64,000 nucleotides of DNA from Prevotella sp. UBA2756 (GTDB lineage: Bacteria; Bacteroidota; Bacteroidia; Bacteroidales; Bacteroidaceae), in the NCBI GenBank assembly GCA_002353205.1, contig DEJE01000019.1:1-64000 (forward strand), in the 5' to 3' direction. The position numbers and the translations under genes were made by a program. The notes under the pieces were generated by a model. That model was not told the origin of the DNA and did no database searches. It worked only from the letters and a program-made list of their open reading frames with translations. Positions 8,706 through 18,069 of the stretch are shown here, one piece after another (the first letter of the stretch is position 1; each line of letters opens with the position of its first letter).

Positions 8706-8780
8706 TGGTAGTCCCTAGGAGAGTCGAACTCCTCTTTAGAGAATGAAAATCTCTCGTCCTAACCGATAGACGAAGGGACC
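8706..8780 (-). tRNA. tRNA-Glu (anticodon TTC)
   Basis: The minus strand reads GGTCCCT (acceptor), a D-arm with GGTTAGGAC, an anticodon stem AGAGA/TCTCT enclosing loop TTTTCAT (anticodon TTC), and a T-arm AGGAG-TTCGACT-CTCCT. The 3' acceptor strand AGGGACT, discriminator A and an encoded CCA (8708-8706) complete it. It is preceded by a strong promoter. Confidence 0.97.
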
Positions 8781-8800
8781 ATCGCCCATTTTAGCGGGTG

Positions 8801-8832
8801 CAAAGGTAGACATATTTTCGGAAATGGCCAAA
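8801..8832 (-). promoter_or_regulatory. Promoter of the tRNA-Glu/rpsT unit
   Basis: TTTG (8832-8829), a 20-bp spacer and TACCTTTG (8808-8801) on the minus strand give a consensus-like Bacteroidota promoter about 20 bp before the tRNA 5' end. Confidence 0.85.
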
Positions 8833-8870
8833 TTTTCTGTTGTTTTTTTTCGTATTTGGCTGAAAAATAG

Positions 8871-8878
8871 TAATTTTG
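8871..8878 (+). promoter_or_regulatory. -7 element of recO, placing the start site at the ATG
   Basis: TAATTTTG ends 5 bp before the recO ATG at 8884, so transcription would begin at or next to the start codon. This supports the 8884 start over an in-frame ATG at 8824, which would lie upstream of the promoter element. No good -33 element is seen at 19-20 bp. Confidence 0.55.
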
Positions 8879-8883
8879 CAGCT

Positions 8884-9609
8884 ATGCTGATCAAGACGAA
8901 GGCCATTGTGCTGCGGCAGGTAAAGTATGGTGAGCGGAAGCTGATTGTCGATCTGCTCACCGAAGCCCGTGGGCGCGTGTCGGTAGCGACGACGGTTCCG
9001 AAGACGCAGCGTGGCAAGACGAAGGCGCAGTATTTCCAGCCGCTGACGATGCTCGATGCGGAGCTCGACATGAAGCGCAGCGACACGTTGCACCATCTGC
9101 GCGACGTGCGGCTGCTCCATCCCTACGCCACGATTCCCTTCGACCCCTCGAAGCTGAGCATCGTGCTCTTCCTGGCGGAGTTTCTCTACTACAGCACGCG
9201 CGACGAGCAGCAGAACGACAGCCTCTTTGCCTACGTGGAGAACAGTCTGCTCTGGCTCGACGGCTGTCCGTCGGGAGCGCCCAACTTCCATCTGGTGTTC
9301 ACGATGCGCCTGTCGCGCTTCATCGGCTTCTTCCCCTACACCGAAGACTACCACGAAGGCGACATCTTCGACCTCCGCGCCGCCACCTTCGCCCACGATG
9401 CGCCGCTGCACTCCGACTTCCTGAATGCCGACGACGCAGCGCGCATCAGCACCCTCATGCGCATGAACTACGAGTCGATGCACCTTTTCCGCATGAGCCG
9501 CCACGACCGCAACCGCATTCTCGACGTCATCATGCGCTACTATCGGCTCCATGTGCCCAACTTCCCCGAACTGCGCTCGCTGGCTGTGATGAAGGAGCTG
9601 TGGGACTAA
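8884..9609 (+). CDS. recO: DNA repair protein RecO
   Basis: RecO works with RecR to load RecA onto SSB-coated DNA. The 241-residue product starts MLIKTKAIVLRQVKYGERKLIVDLLTEARG, the family's N-terminal OB-fold, and continues into the helical RecO C-terminal domain. The zinc-finger cysteines present in some RecO proteins are absent. An in-frame start at 8824 would add 20 residues unlike the family, so 8884 was chosen. The stop codon overlaps the A-tract of the terminator serving the opposing division cluster. Confidence 0.93.
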   Translation: MLIKTKAIVLRQVKYGERKLIVDLLTEARGRVSVATTVPKTQRGKTKAQYFQPLTMLDAELDMKRSDTLHHLRDVRLLHPYATIPFDPSKLSIVLFLAEFLYYSTRDEQQNDSLFAYVENSLLWLDGCPSGAPNFHLVFTMRLSRFIGFFPYTEDYHEGDIFDLRAATFAHDAPLHSDFLNADDAARISTLMRMNYESMHLFRMSRHDRNRILDVIMRYYRLHVPNFPELRSLAVMKELWD

Positions 9610-9644
9610 AAAAAAGCCGCTTCTACTCTCGCGAGCGGAAGCGG
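9608..9644 (-). terminator. Terminator of the division/cell-wall cluster
   Basis: On the minus strand CCGCTTC pairs with GAAGCGG around a 14-nt loop and is followed by C and eight T residues. It lies about 90 bp past the GatB/YqeY stop and abuts the end of convergent recO. Confidence 0.8.
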
Positions 9645-9732
9645 ATGGTATTATGGTCTTTAGTTGTATGAGTTATGGTTTTTACTTTTTGTAGTATGAG
9701 TCGAGTGTGTCCCTGTGCTTAGAGGTGTATCT

Positions 9733-10182
9733 TCACGATAGCAGTTTCTTCACGATGGCAGAGATGACGCGCCCTTCGGCCTGTCCGGCCATCTTCTTCG
9801 TGGCGGCGCCCATCACCTTGCCCATGTCTTTCATGCCCGAAGCACCCGTCTGGGCGATGATGTCGCGCACGACGGCCTCGATCTGTGCCTCGTCGAGCTG
9901 CTTGGGCAGGTAGCTTTCGAGCACTTCAACCTGTGCCAGCTCGGCATCGGCAAGGTCCTGACGGGCAGCCTGCGAGTAGGTGACGGCCGTCTCGCGGCCC
10001 TGTTTGGCCAACTTGGCGATGATCTTGAGCGCGTCGGCATCGTCGAGGGTGTCGTTGGCACCCGGTGCCGTCTTGGCTTCGAGGAATACTTTCTTGATGT
10101 TGCGGAGGGTCTCCAGGCGCACCTTGTCGCGCGCCTTCATGGCCTCCTTGATGTCGTTGCTTATCTGATCGAAAAGTGTCAT
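9733..10182 (-). CDS. GatB/YqeY domain-containing protein
   Basis: This is a 149-residue YqeY-type protein whose fold resembles the tRNA-binding tail of GatB. Recognisable segments are LFDQISNDIKEAMKARDKVRLETLRNIK, YLPKQLDEAQIEAVVRDII, and the C-terminal GKVMGAATKKMAGQAEGRVI. The molecular role of the family is not settled. It lies 63 bp downstream of ftsZ on the same strand and upstream of the terminator, so it is probably the last gene of the division cluster. Confidence 0.93.
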   Translation of the reverse strand: MTLFDQISNDIKEAMKARDKVRLETLRNIKKVFLEAKTAPGANDTLDDADALKIIAKLAKQGRETAVTYSQAARQDLADAELAQVEVLESYLPKQLDEAQIEAVVRDIIAQTGASGMKDMGKVMGAATKKMAGQAEGRVISAIVKKLLS

Positions 10183-10245
10183 ATCTTCTTTTATGCTTGT
10201 TGTTACTGTTGTTGACTAAGAATGGGCGTCTGCCGACGGAGAATG

Positions 10246-11571
10246 TCAGCCGAACTTGATGGTTCCCTGGATAGGCTCGCGCTTGTCGTCGTCGCCGTTG
10301 CTGACGTTGCCTGCGGCCTTGTTACGGATTTCGTCGAGCACCTGTCGCGTGCGCTTGTAGGTGGGAGTCTGCTCCACGTCGCTAATGACATCGTCGTTGT
10401 CGAGGTCTTCCTGACGGAAGATGAAGATGTGGGGGCGGCGCTTGTACTGAGCCGTTGACCCGTCTTTGCCGTAGTAGCGGTTGCGGCGGTCCTGCCGCTC
10501 GGCTGCTTTCTCTTCCTCGGCAGCGATGCGGTCGGCTTCTTCCTGCGTGCGCTTGGTGAAGTGTGCGCCCATGCCGTCGACGTCCTCGATGCCGAATCCC
10601 GTTGCGAGGATGGTTACCTTCACCTTGTCGCCGAGCTCGGGATCGGTGGCCAGTCCCCATTTGATCTCGAAGTCGTTGCCGAACTTGGCCATGAAGTCGT
10701 TCACGTCGTTCATTTCTTCCATCATCAGGCCCGTCTTCGACTGCTTGTCGGAGCAGAAGGAGATGCTGAGCAGGATCTTCTTCGAGTTGAAGACGTCGTT
10801 GTCGTTGAGCAGCGGCGAGTTCAGAGCGTCGTCGATAGCCTTCTTCACACGGCCCTCACCCTCGCCGTAACCGGTAGACATGATGGCCACGCCACCGTCC
10901 TTCAGCACCGTCTTCACGTCGTTGAAGTCGAGGTTGATGAGTCCGTGCACGGTGATGATCTCTGCGATGGACTTCGCAGCCACGGACAGTGTGTCGTCGG
11001 CCTTGGCGAAAGCGTCGAGCACGGTGAGCTCGGGATAGATCTCGCGCAGCCGCTCGTTGTTGATGACGAGCAGGGCATCGACGTGCTTAGCCATCTCCTC
11101 CACACCGTCGAGAGCCTGGTCGATCTTCTTCGGGCCTTCGAATCGGAAGGGAATGGTGACGATACCCACGGTGAGGATGTCGAGTTCCTTGCTCACGCGG
11201 GCGATGACCGGAGCGGCACCCGTTCCCGTTCCGCCGCCCATACCGGCGGTGATGAAAGCCATCTTCGTGCCGTCGTTGAGCATGTTGCGCACGTCGTTGA
11301 TGCTCTCCTCGGCCGCCTGACGGGCCTTCTCGGGTTTGTTTCCGGCTCCGAGACCCTCCTTGCCGAGCTGCAGATGCACGGGCACGGGGGAGTCGTTGAG
11401 TGCCTGGTTGTCGGTGTTGCAGAGCACGAAGGTCACGTCGTGGATGCCTTCGCGGTACATGTGGTTCACGGCATTGCCGCCGCCACCGCCTACACCGATC
11501 ACTTTGATGATGCTGTTCTCTTTTTCGGGCTCTCCGAAATCGAGTATGTCGAAGTTCTTATTGTCTGCCAT
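10246..11571 (-). CDS. ftsZ: Cell division protein FtsZ
   Basis: FtsZ is the tubulin-like GTPase that forms the division ring. In the 441-residue protein the GTP-binding core has GVGGGGGNAVNHM near the start, the tubulin signature GGGTGTGAAPVIA, and NLDFNDVKTVL. The core is followed by a charged linker with RIAAEEEKAAERQDRRNRYYGKDG. The C-terminus ends QGTIKFG, a degenerate version of the usual FtsA-binding tail. It follows ftsA by 102 bp. Confidence 0.98.
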   Translation of the reverse strand: MADNKNFDILDFGEPEKENSIIKVIGVGGGGGNAVNHMYREGIHDVTFVLCNTDNQALNDSPVPVHLQLGKEGLGAGNKPEKARQAAEESINDVRNMLNDGTKMAFITAGMGGGTGTGAAPVIARVSKELDILTVGIVTIPFRFEGPKKIDQALDGVEEMAKHVDALLVINNERLREIYPELTVLDAFAKADDTLSVAAKSIAEIITVHGLINLDFNDVKTVLKDGGVAIMSTGYGEGEGRVKKAIDDALNSPLLNDNDVFNSKKILLSISFCSDKQSKTGLMMEEMNDVNDFMAKFGNDFEIKWGLATDPELGDKVKVTILATGFGIEDVDGMGAHFTKRTQEEADRIAAEEEKAAERQDRRNRYYGKDGSTAQYKRRPHIFIFRQEDLDNDDVISDVEQTPTYKRTRQVLDEIRNKAAGNVSNGDDDKREPIQGTIKFG

Positions 11572-11673
11572 AATTCTTTTTATTCTTGGATTACTGGTTA
11601 AAACTGTTGGTGACAGGTGTTGATGTCGACCCCGACGGAGCCTGTTGCCGCCAGGGATCGGAACCGCGTGGTG

Positions 11674-13137
11674 CTATTCGTCCTCGGGTTCGGAGATGAG
11701 ACTCTTGAGGAAACTCTTCAGCTTCCGGCCTGTCTTCTTCAGTCCGCTGTCCTCCTTGCGCTTGCGTTCTTCCTCTTCAGCCTTGCGGCGAGCCTCCTCG
11801 GCTTCAATCTCGGCTTGGCGGGCAGCCTCCTCGGCCTCCTCCTGCTTGCGGCGTTCCTCCTCGACCTTCAGCTTCTCGGCCTCTGTCTGCACGACGCCGG
11901 GTCCGAGTTCGTTGGCCTTGCGGGGCTCGCGGTGAACGTCGGCGAGCGTGGGTTGCTTCTTGTCGGCAAAGAGGTCGGCGTTGGGATCGACCTCGCTGCC
12001 GGCGCAGTTCATGTCGCCTTTGGCCAGCAGGGCGAGAACAGTGTTCATCATGCCGTTGCGGGCAGAGATATCGCTGTCTTTCGACGTGATGCTCTGCTGC
12101 ACGAATTTGGCGATGCGTATCTTTTCGATGTGCGTATGGTTGCGGAAAGCCGTCTCGATGTTCTTCATGTTGGCACCGCCGCCGGTGAGGATAAGTCCGC
12201 CGAGCAAGCGGTCGGCATAGTCTTGCGGCACTTGGTACCACACGTTCTCAATGATTTCCTGCACGCGGCCCTCGACAATCTCGACAAACTTGCGGCTCTC
12301 TACGGAGCGTTCGGCGTCGATGCTGAGCATGAGCGAGTTGTCGATGTCGCCGTTGTCGGTCCATGCGCTGCCGTATTTCAGTTTCATCTGCTCGGCCATG
12401 GGCTCCTCGATCATGAGCGATGCGATGTCTTTGGTGATGTTGTTGCTGCCCAAGGGGATGACGGCAAGATGGCGCAGGATGTTCTTGTAGTAGACGCTGA
12501 CGGTCGTAGTGTCGGCTCCGAGGTCCACGAGAGCGCATCCGGAGCGCTTCTCGGCGTCGGTGAGCACGCTGTCGGCCAGTGCGAGCGGTGCGAGATACAT
12601 CTCAGCGATGGCCACTCCGGCGAGGTCGAAGCACTTGTTCAGGTTGCGGTAGAACAGTTTTCGCCAGAGGATATTGAGGAAATTGCCCTCAAGACGTGAG
12701 CACTGAATGCCGACGGGATCCATCTGGTACTGGTTGTCGACCTTGTACTCCTGCGTGGCAGCGTCGAGGATTTCCTGATCCTGATAGGTCATGTTGCGGT
12801 TGGCGTCCATCAGCTCGTTCACCATCTCTTGCGTGACGATGGTGTCGGCAGGCAGATTCTTCACAATCACGTTCTTGATGCTACGTATCGACTGTCCGCC
12901 CACGCCGACGTAGACATGCGTAATGCTTGTCTTGAGTTTGGTGGTGAGCTTCTTGACGATGTTCGAGATACACTGGGCCGTCTTGTCGATGTTGTAAATG
13001 ACGCCCTTGCGGATGAAAGAGCTCGACTCTTCCTTCACCACGGCGAGCACGGTGATGCTTCCGTCGATGTTCTTCTTTCCCGCAATACCGGTCATCTTGG
13101 ATGATCCGAGTTCGATTGCTACGATAAATTCTGCCAT
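11674..13137 (-). CDS. ftsA: Cell division protein FtsA
   Basis: FtsA is the actin-like protein that tethers FtsZ to the membrane. The 487-residue product has phosphate-binding motifs typical of the family (AIELGSSKMTGIAGKK, ALVDLGADTTTVSVY, GGLILTGGGANMKN). A long charged coiled-coil stretch of Glu/Arg/Lys/Ala (about residues 405-460) and a terminal amphipathic helix GRKLKSFLKSLIS, the likely membrane anchor, follow. The coiled-coil insertion makes it longer than E. coli FtsA (about 420). It starts 3 bp after the ftsQ stop. Confidence 0.96.
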   Translation of the reverse strand: MAEFIVAIELGSSKMTGIAGKKNIDGSITVLAVVKEESSSFIRKGVIYNIDKTAQCISNIVKKLTTKLKTSITHVYVGVGGQSIRSIKNVIVKNLPADTIVTQEMVNELMDANRNMTYQDQEILDAATQEYKVDNQYQMDPVGIQCSRLEGNFLNILWRKLFYRNLNKCFDLAGVAIAEMYLAPLALADSVLTDAEKRSGCALVDLGADTTTVSVYYKNILRHLAVIPLGSNNITKDIASLMIEEPMAEQMKLKYGSAWTDNGDIDNSLMLSIDAERSVESRKFVEIVEGRVQEIIENVWYQVPQDYADRLLGGLILTGGGANMKNIETAFRNHTHIEKIRIAKFVQQSITSKDSDISARNGMMNTVLALLAKGDMNCAGSEVDPNADLFADKKQPTLADVHREPRKANELGPGVVQTEAEKLKVEEERRKQEEAEEAARQAEIEAEEARRKAEEEERKRKEDSGLKKTGRKLKSFLKSLISEPEDE

Positions 13138-13140
13138 ACG

Positions 13141-14118
13141 CTATACTTGCTTTTTATTGTTTCCGTTCTTTTTCTCTTGTTTCTTCTCGTCTGCAGGGAC
13201 GGGCTTGGGCTTCTCTTGACGGCTGCTGTCGCGTGGAGCAGGGCCGGCGGCCTCATCTTCGGGCTTCTTCGCCTTGGTGGTGTCGGCCGGTGCAGGCTTC
13301 TCCGGCTCGGGGAGCGGGAAGATGTTGGCGTTCTTCTTGCAGATAATCTGGTTGTCGTACTCCAGACTGATGTAGTGGTAGCGGTTCCATCCTGCCTGGC
13401 TGAGGCCGTAGCGGTAGAACTTCTCCAGCCGTTCAAGCTTCTTGTCGACGTATTCGCTGATGAGTTGGAGCCTGTCTTCCTTCGTCTTGGCCTGCGGGAG
13501 ATAGCCGATATATATAATGTGGTCGCCAACGCGCGGCACCAGTTCGATGCCCATGTCGGGCATGACGTTGATCTGGACAATCTGGTTTTTCCAGAAATTG
13601 TTGGCCATGAGCACTTCCATGAGGGGTGCGAGGTAGCTCTGGGCGTAGTCTTTGGTGATATAGCCCGTGGCGATGATGAGGTCGCTGGTGTATTTCGAGC
13701 TGGCCATGATGCCTCCCTTGTCGTCAACGTAGTAGTCATCGCCCTTGATGCTCTTGATGCGGACGATGGGCAATCGCTGCGTGACGTTGATGCAAACGTG
13801 CCCGTTCTGCGTCTTGAAACATTCGGCCGTGCTGACGAAGGGGCTGGCTTTGAGGATGTCCTCTATGTCGCGCGGGTTGACGGTCTGCATCCTTGTCTCC
13901 AGCGGATAGAGTTTCCGGGCTTCGAGGATTCGCTTGATTTCGGGCGCGCTGAGGAAGCCGTTGGTATTCTCGTCGGTGATATTGATGCTGACCTTGGTGC
14001 ACATCTTCTGCGTCTCGTCCGGTCGGTTGAACGAGGTCATGGCGAACATCAGATAGCCTGCGAGCAGGATATCGAGTGTGGCGATGGCTGTCTTTTTCCA
14101 GTTGATGTGCAATTTCAT
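13141..14118 (-). CDS. ftsQ: Cell division protein FtsQ
   Basis: FtsQ is a bitopic divisome protein. The start at 14118 gives MKLHINWKKTAIATLDILL: a short basic N-terminus and a single transmembrane helix at about residues 9-28, followed by a POTRA-like domain and a beta domain (NVTQRLPIVRI). The C-terminal tail of about 55 residues is rich in Pro, Lys and Glu. The reading frame is open much further upstream, but that extension lies inside murC and has an unlikely composition, so it was left out. The protein has 325 residues. Confidence 0.9.
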   Translation of the reverse strand: MKLHINWKKTAIATLDILLAGYLMFAMTSFNRPDETQKMCTKVSINITDENTNGFLSAPEIKRILEARKLYPLETRMQTVNPRDIEDILKASPFVSTAECFKTQNGHVCINVTQRLPIVRIKSIKGDDYYVDDKGGIMASSKYTSDLIIATGYITKDYAQSYLAPLMEVLMANNFWKNQIVQINVMPDMGIELVPRVGDHIIYIGYLPQAKTKEDRLQLISEYVDKKLERLEKFYRYGLSQAGWNRYHYISLEYDNQIICKKNANIFPLPEPEKPAPADTTKAKKPEDEAAGPAPRDSSRQEKPKPVPADEKKQEKKNGNNKKQV

Positions 14119-14147
14119 TCTCTTGTCGTGTATTGGAATGATGCCGT

Positions 14148-15533
14148 TCAGACACCGTATTTCTTTCTGAGGACGGCCTCGATCTGCGGAACTTGATTGT
14201 CGAGATCGCCGGCACCGAGGACTACGAGCACGTCGAAATCGTGGTCGGCGACGAACTGCAGGATGTCGTCCTTCTTCACAATCTGTTTGTCCACGCCTTC
14301 GCGCAGGTTGTCGTAGATGAGTTGCGACGTGACGCCCTCGATAGGTTCTTCGCGTGCGGGGTAGATTTCGGTGAGGATGACCTCGTCGAGCTGGCTCAGA
14401 CTGTCGGCGAAGTCGCGGTAGAAGTCGCGCGTACGAGTGTAGAGATGGGGCTGGAAGATGGCGGTGATCCTGCGGTTGCGATAGAGCTCGCGGATGCTGC
14501 GCGCACTCTGGAAGATTTCTTTCGGATGGTGGGCGTAGTCGGAGAGGAACACGATGCGGTCGGTCTTCAGCTTGAAGTCGAAACGGCGGTCCACACCGTG
14601 GTAGGTGCGCATGCCGTAGCGCAGCTCTTCTGCCGTGCAACCGTTGAGCTGGGCCATCGCCATGGCCGCAATACCGTTCTCAATGTTGATGGGAACAGGC
14701 TGTCCAAGGCTGATGCCGCACACGTTTTCTATCGGTGAAATGAAGTCGAACGTGATTTCTCCGTTCTCTATCTTCACGTTGTCGGCATGGAAATCGCCTT
14801 CGTCGAGAGCGTATTCATAGACGCTGACGCCATCTTGCGGATCGGCCTTCATCTCCAGACCACGGTGGATGACGAGTGCTCCGCCGGGCTTGATGAGCGT
14901 CGTGAAGTGACGGAAGCTCTCGAGATAGGCCTCCTTAGTGCCGTAGATGTCGAGATGGTCGGGGTCTGTGCTCGTGATGACCGCCATCCACGGACGCAAC
15001 CAGTGGAACGAACGGTCGAACTCGTCGGCCTCGATGACCACGAAGTCGCTATCGTCGGAAAGGATATAGTTGGTGCCGTAGTTCTTCGAGATGCCACCGA
15101 GGAAGGCGTTGCAGTCCATCGACGACTGGTGCATGATGTGAGCACACATGGTCGATGTGGTTGTCTTGCCGTGGGTTCCTGCAAAGCAGAGTCCGCGGTG
15201 GGCACGTGTGAGCGTGCCGAGCACCTGAGCGCGCTTCTGTATCTCGAAGTTTTTCTCGCGGAAGAAGACCAGCTCGGCGTGGTCGGTGGGCACGGCGGGC
15301 GTGTAGATGACGAGCGTTTCCTTCGGGTTCTTGCATGAGTGCGGAATCAGGTCCACATTCTCTTCGTAGTGAATCAGCGCGCCTTCTCTTCCCAGTTGCT
15401 CTGTCAGCGCCGACGGAGTCTTGTCGTAGCCAGCCACCACCATCCCCTTTCTCAGGAAATAGCGGGCCAGGGCGCTCATGCCGATACCTCCGGCACCCAC
15501 GAAATAGACGGCTTTGATATCTTTCAGTTCCAT
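14148..15533 (-). CDS. murC: UDP-N-acetylmuramate--L-alanine ligase
   Basis: MurC adds L-alanine to UDP-MurNAc, the first step of stem-peptide synthesis. The 461-residue product has the N-terminal nucleotide-binding segment VYFVGAGGIGMSALA, the Mur-ligase P-loop GTHGKTTTSTM, and the C-terminal DYAHHPKEI that binds ATP and substrate. It lies between murG and ftsQ, as in other Bacteroidota division clusters. Confidence 0.97.
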   Translation of the reverse strand: MELKDIKAVYFVGAGGIGMSALARYFLRKGMVVAGYDKTPSALTEQLGREGALIHYEENVDLIPHSCKNPKETLVIYTPAVPTDHAELVFFREKNFEIQKRAQVLGTLTRAHRGLCFAGTHGKTTTSTMCAHIMHQSSMDCNAFLGGISKNYGTNYILSDDSDFVVIEADEFDRSFHWLRPWMAVITSTDPDHLDIYGTKEAYLESFRHFTTLIKPGGALVIHRGLEMKADPQDGVSVYEYALDEGDFHADNVKIENGEITFDFISPIENVCGISLGQPVPINIENGIAAMAMAQLNGCTAEELRYGMRTYHGVDRRFDFKLKTDRIVFLSDYAHHPKEIFQSARSIRELYRNRRITAIFQPHLYTRTRDFYRDFADSLSQLDEVILTEIYPAREEPIEGVTSQLIYDNLREGVDKQIVKKDDILQFVADHDFDVLVVLGAGDLDNQVPQIEAVLRKKYGV

Positions 15534-15593
15534 TCTGTTTGTTGTTTCTTCTCTTTTTCTTTTACTTCGGTGTCATTCTGCGACGGCGTCGGC

Positions 15594-16703
15594 TTATCGT
15601 TCGGCCAGTCGGATGACCTCGTTGGCGATGATGTTGGCAGAATCGGGGAGCGCCAGTTTCAGGATATTCGCGCTCAGCGAAGCCAGTCGGGCATCGTCGT
15701 TGACGGTCTGCAAAGCCAGGGCGATGACCTTTTCGCGGGCTTCGACATCCTTCACGTACAGTGCGGCGTCCTTGTTGACAAGAGCCATGGCATTCTTCGT
15801 CTGATGGTCTTCGGCCACATTCGGCGACGGGACAAGGATGACCGGTGTCCCCAAGAGGCAGAACTCAGAGATGCTACTGGCTCCTGCGCGGCTGATGACG
15901 AGGTCGGCAGCCCTGTAGGCAGCACCCATATCGGCGATGAAATCGGTGGGTTTGAGCGTCGGCACCTGTTCGTGGTTGTTCAGTTCCTTGAGCATCTCGC
16001 TGTAATAGTACTTTCCTGTCTGCCAGATGATCTGCACTCCGCTCGAACGGATGTCGTCGAGATGCTGCAGAACACTCTCGTTGACGGTTCTCGCGCCAAG
16101 ACTTCCACCCACAATGAGAATCGTTTTCTTCTGAGGATCGAGGTTAAATGACTTCAGAGCTTCCGCCTTCGTCAGCTTGCACTCGAGCAGTTGCTGGCGT
16201 ACGGGGTTGCCGGTGACGATGATTTTCTCTGCCGGGAAGAATCGTTCCATGCCTTCGTAGGCCACACAGATGACCTCGGCCTTCTTGGCCAACAGCTTGT
16301 TGGTGACGCCGGCATAGCTGTTTTGTTCCTGAATGAGACAGGGAATACCCATCGATGCAGCCTTGTTGAGCGTCGGGCCACTGGCATAGCCACCCACGCC
16401 GACAGCCACCATAGGCTTGAACTCGCGGATGATCTGCTTGGCCATGCGCTGACTTTTCCATATCTTGAAGAGAACCTTGACGTTCTTGAGAAGGTTTTTG
16501 CGATCAAAACCCTGTATGGGAAGACCCTTGATATCGTAGCCAGCCTGCGGAACGCGCTGCATTTCCATGCGTCCCTGAGCACCCACAAACAAAATCTTGG
16601 CTTCAGGGTTGCGGGCCTTGATGGCATTGGCAATGGATATGGCGGGGAAGATGTGGCCTCCCGTTCCGCCTCCACTGATAATGACTCTCAGTTCCTTTTC
16701 CAT
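15594..16703 (-). CDS. murG: Lipid II synthase MurG
   Basis: MurG is the peripheral membrane GT28 glycosyltransferase that transfers GlcNAc to lipid I to make lipid II. The 369-residue product shows the glycine-rich motif SGGGTGGHIFPAI, GVGGYASGP, the second glycine-rich motif GGSLGARTVNE, and the UDP-GlcNAc site RAGASSISEFCLLGTPVIL. The gene is 54 bp downstream of ftsW. Confidence 0.97.
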   Translation of the reverse strand: MEKELRVIISGGGTGGHIFPAISIANAIKARNPEAKILFVGAQGRMEMQRVPQAGYDIKGLPIQGFDRKNLLKNVKVLFKIWKSQRMAKQIIREFKPMVAVGVGGYASGPTLNKAASMGIPCLIQEQNSYAGVTNKLLAKKAEVICVAYEGMERFFPAEKIIVTGNPVRQQLLECKLTKAEALKSFNLDPQKKTILIVGGSLGARTVNESVLQHLDDIRSSGVQIIWQTGKYYYSEMLKELNNHEQVPTLKPTDFIADMGAAYRAADLVISRAGASSISEFCLLGTPVILVPSPNVAEDHQTKNAMALVNKDAALYVKDVEAREKVIALALQTVNDDARLASLSANILKLALPDSANIIANEVIRLAER

Positions 16704-16757
16704 ATCTTACTTCCTTTATAGTTCAATGTAATATCTTCCTATGCTCCCACGGCTCAC

Positions 16758-18044
16758 TTAAGCTGCCACCCTGCGCGGCTTGGGTTCGGTCAGTTCGTCC
16801 TTTCTCTTCGCCGTATAGCTGACACTGAGGATGACGCCGATGTACACGCAGTTCACAATCGTACTCGTTCCGCCCTTACTGATGAGTGGCAGCGGCTGTC
16901 CGGTGACGGGAGCCAGTCCCACGGCGACGCACATATTAAACATGGCCTGTGTGGTCAGCAGCAGTGCCACGCCCATAATGAGCAAGGCAGGGAACACGTT
17001 GGCGCAGCGGTTGGCGATCGATGCCGTGCGGAAGAGCAGGATGATGTAGAGCAGACAGACGCCGGCAGCTCCCCACACGCCCATCTCTTCGATGATAATG
17101 GCGTAGATGAAGTCGGAGAATGCCTGCGAGAGGAAGTCGCGCTCCACGGAGTTGCCCGGTCCTTTGCCCACCACGTTCGACGTGGCGATGGCAATCGAGG
17201 CGTGAGCCTTCTGTGCTCCCTTCCCTTCCAGGTCTACATCCTCGGGGCGCAGTTCCTTGTTATCGATGAAGTCCATGATACGCGCCTTCCATGTGCTGGC
17301 GCGATGGAACACTTTGTTGTAGGCTTTGGCAAAGACATTGGCCGACTCTTCTTCCGTGGTCTGCTCTGTCATGGCCAGCTCCTTATTGTCTTGCGGTTTG
17401 GCATCTTCCTCATCACCGATCATCCACACCATAGCGACGACGAAAACACCTATCATGGCGAGCACACCCATCAGTCTGCCGAGCTGCACTTTGGGCACAC
17501 GGCCGATGAACATCATGATGATGACCGTCAGGAACAGCAGCGCTGCGGTGGAGAGGTTCTCCATGCCGATGAGGAAAATGATGGGTAGCGACACATACAT
17601 AATATATTTGAACGCCCGACGGTCGGCACCGTCGACGGTCTGCATGGCGCTCAGTATCTGTGCTTCGGCCAGAATGACAGCTCCCTTTGCAAGCTCGGAG
17701 GGCTGGAACTGAATGCCGAACAGCCCTATCCACCGCTGGGCTCCGTTGGTACTCTGTCCCATCATGAGCACGGCGACCAGCATGAGCAGCGAGAAAAGCA
17801 AGGCGAAAGGAGTGACGAGCTTGAAATATTTGCACTTGACATTCATCGTGAGCACCATGAAAGCCACGCCTACAAGGATGAGCGACGAGTGGTACACCAC
17901 TGGTTTCCAGTAGTTGTCGGCCTTGTAGGTCAGTGCACTTGAAGCACTGTACACCTCAAGGACGCTGACGATACAAAGGAAGAAGAACACCATCCAGATG
18001 ATGCCGTCGCCTTTGAACTTTAATCGTGTCAGTCTGTCGAACAT
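16758..18044 (-). CDS. ftsW: Peptidoglycan glycosyltransferase FtsW
   Basis: FtsW is the SEDS-family enzyme that polymerises septal lipid II. The 428-residue protein has about ten hydrophobic segments with FQPSELAKGAVIL and, near the end, GLAPVTGQPLPLISKGGTS. A hydrophilic insertion of about 75 residues, rich in Glu, Asp and Lys, sits in the middle, in a loop that is shorter in E. coli FtsW. It lies 25 bp downstream of murD. Confidence 0.96.
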   Translation of the reverse strand: MFDRLTRLKFKGDGIIWMVFFFLCIVSVLEVYSASSALTYKADNYWKPVVYHSSLILVGVAFMVLTMNVKCKYFKLVTPFALLFSLLMLVAVLMMGQSTNGAQRWIGLFGIQFQPSELAKGAVILAEAQILSAMQTVDGADRRAFKYIMYVSLPIIFLIGMENLSTAALLFLTVIIMMFIGRVPKVQLGRLMGVLAMIGVFVVAMVWMIGDEEDAKPQDNKELAMTEQTTEEESANVFAKAYNKVFHRASTWKARIMDFIDNKELRPEDVDLEGKGAQKAHASIAIATSNVVGKGPGNSVERDFLSQAFSDFIYAIIIEEMGVWGAAGVCLLYIILLFRTASIANRCANVFPALLIMGVALLLTTQAMFNMCVAVGLAPVTGQPLPLISKGGTSTIVNCVYIGVILSVSYTAKRKDELTEPKPRRVAA

Positions 18045-18069
18045 ATTCTTTCCTTGCTAAGGGTTGGGG

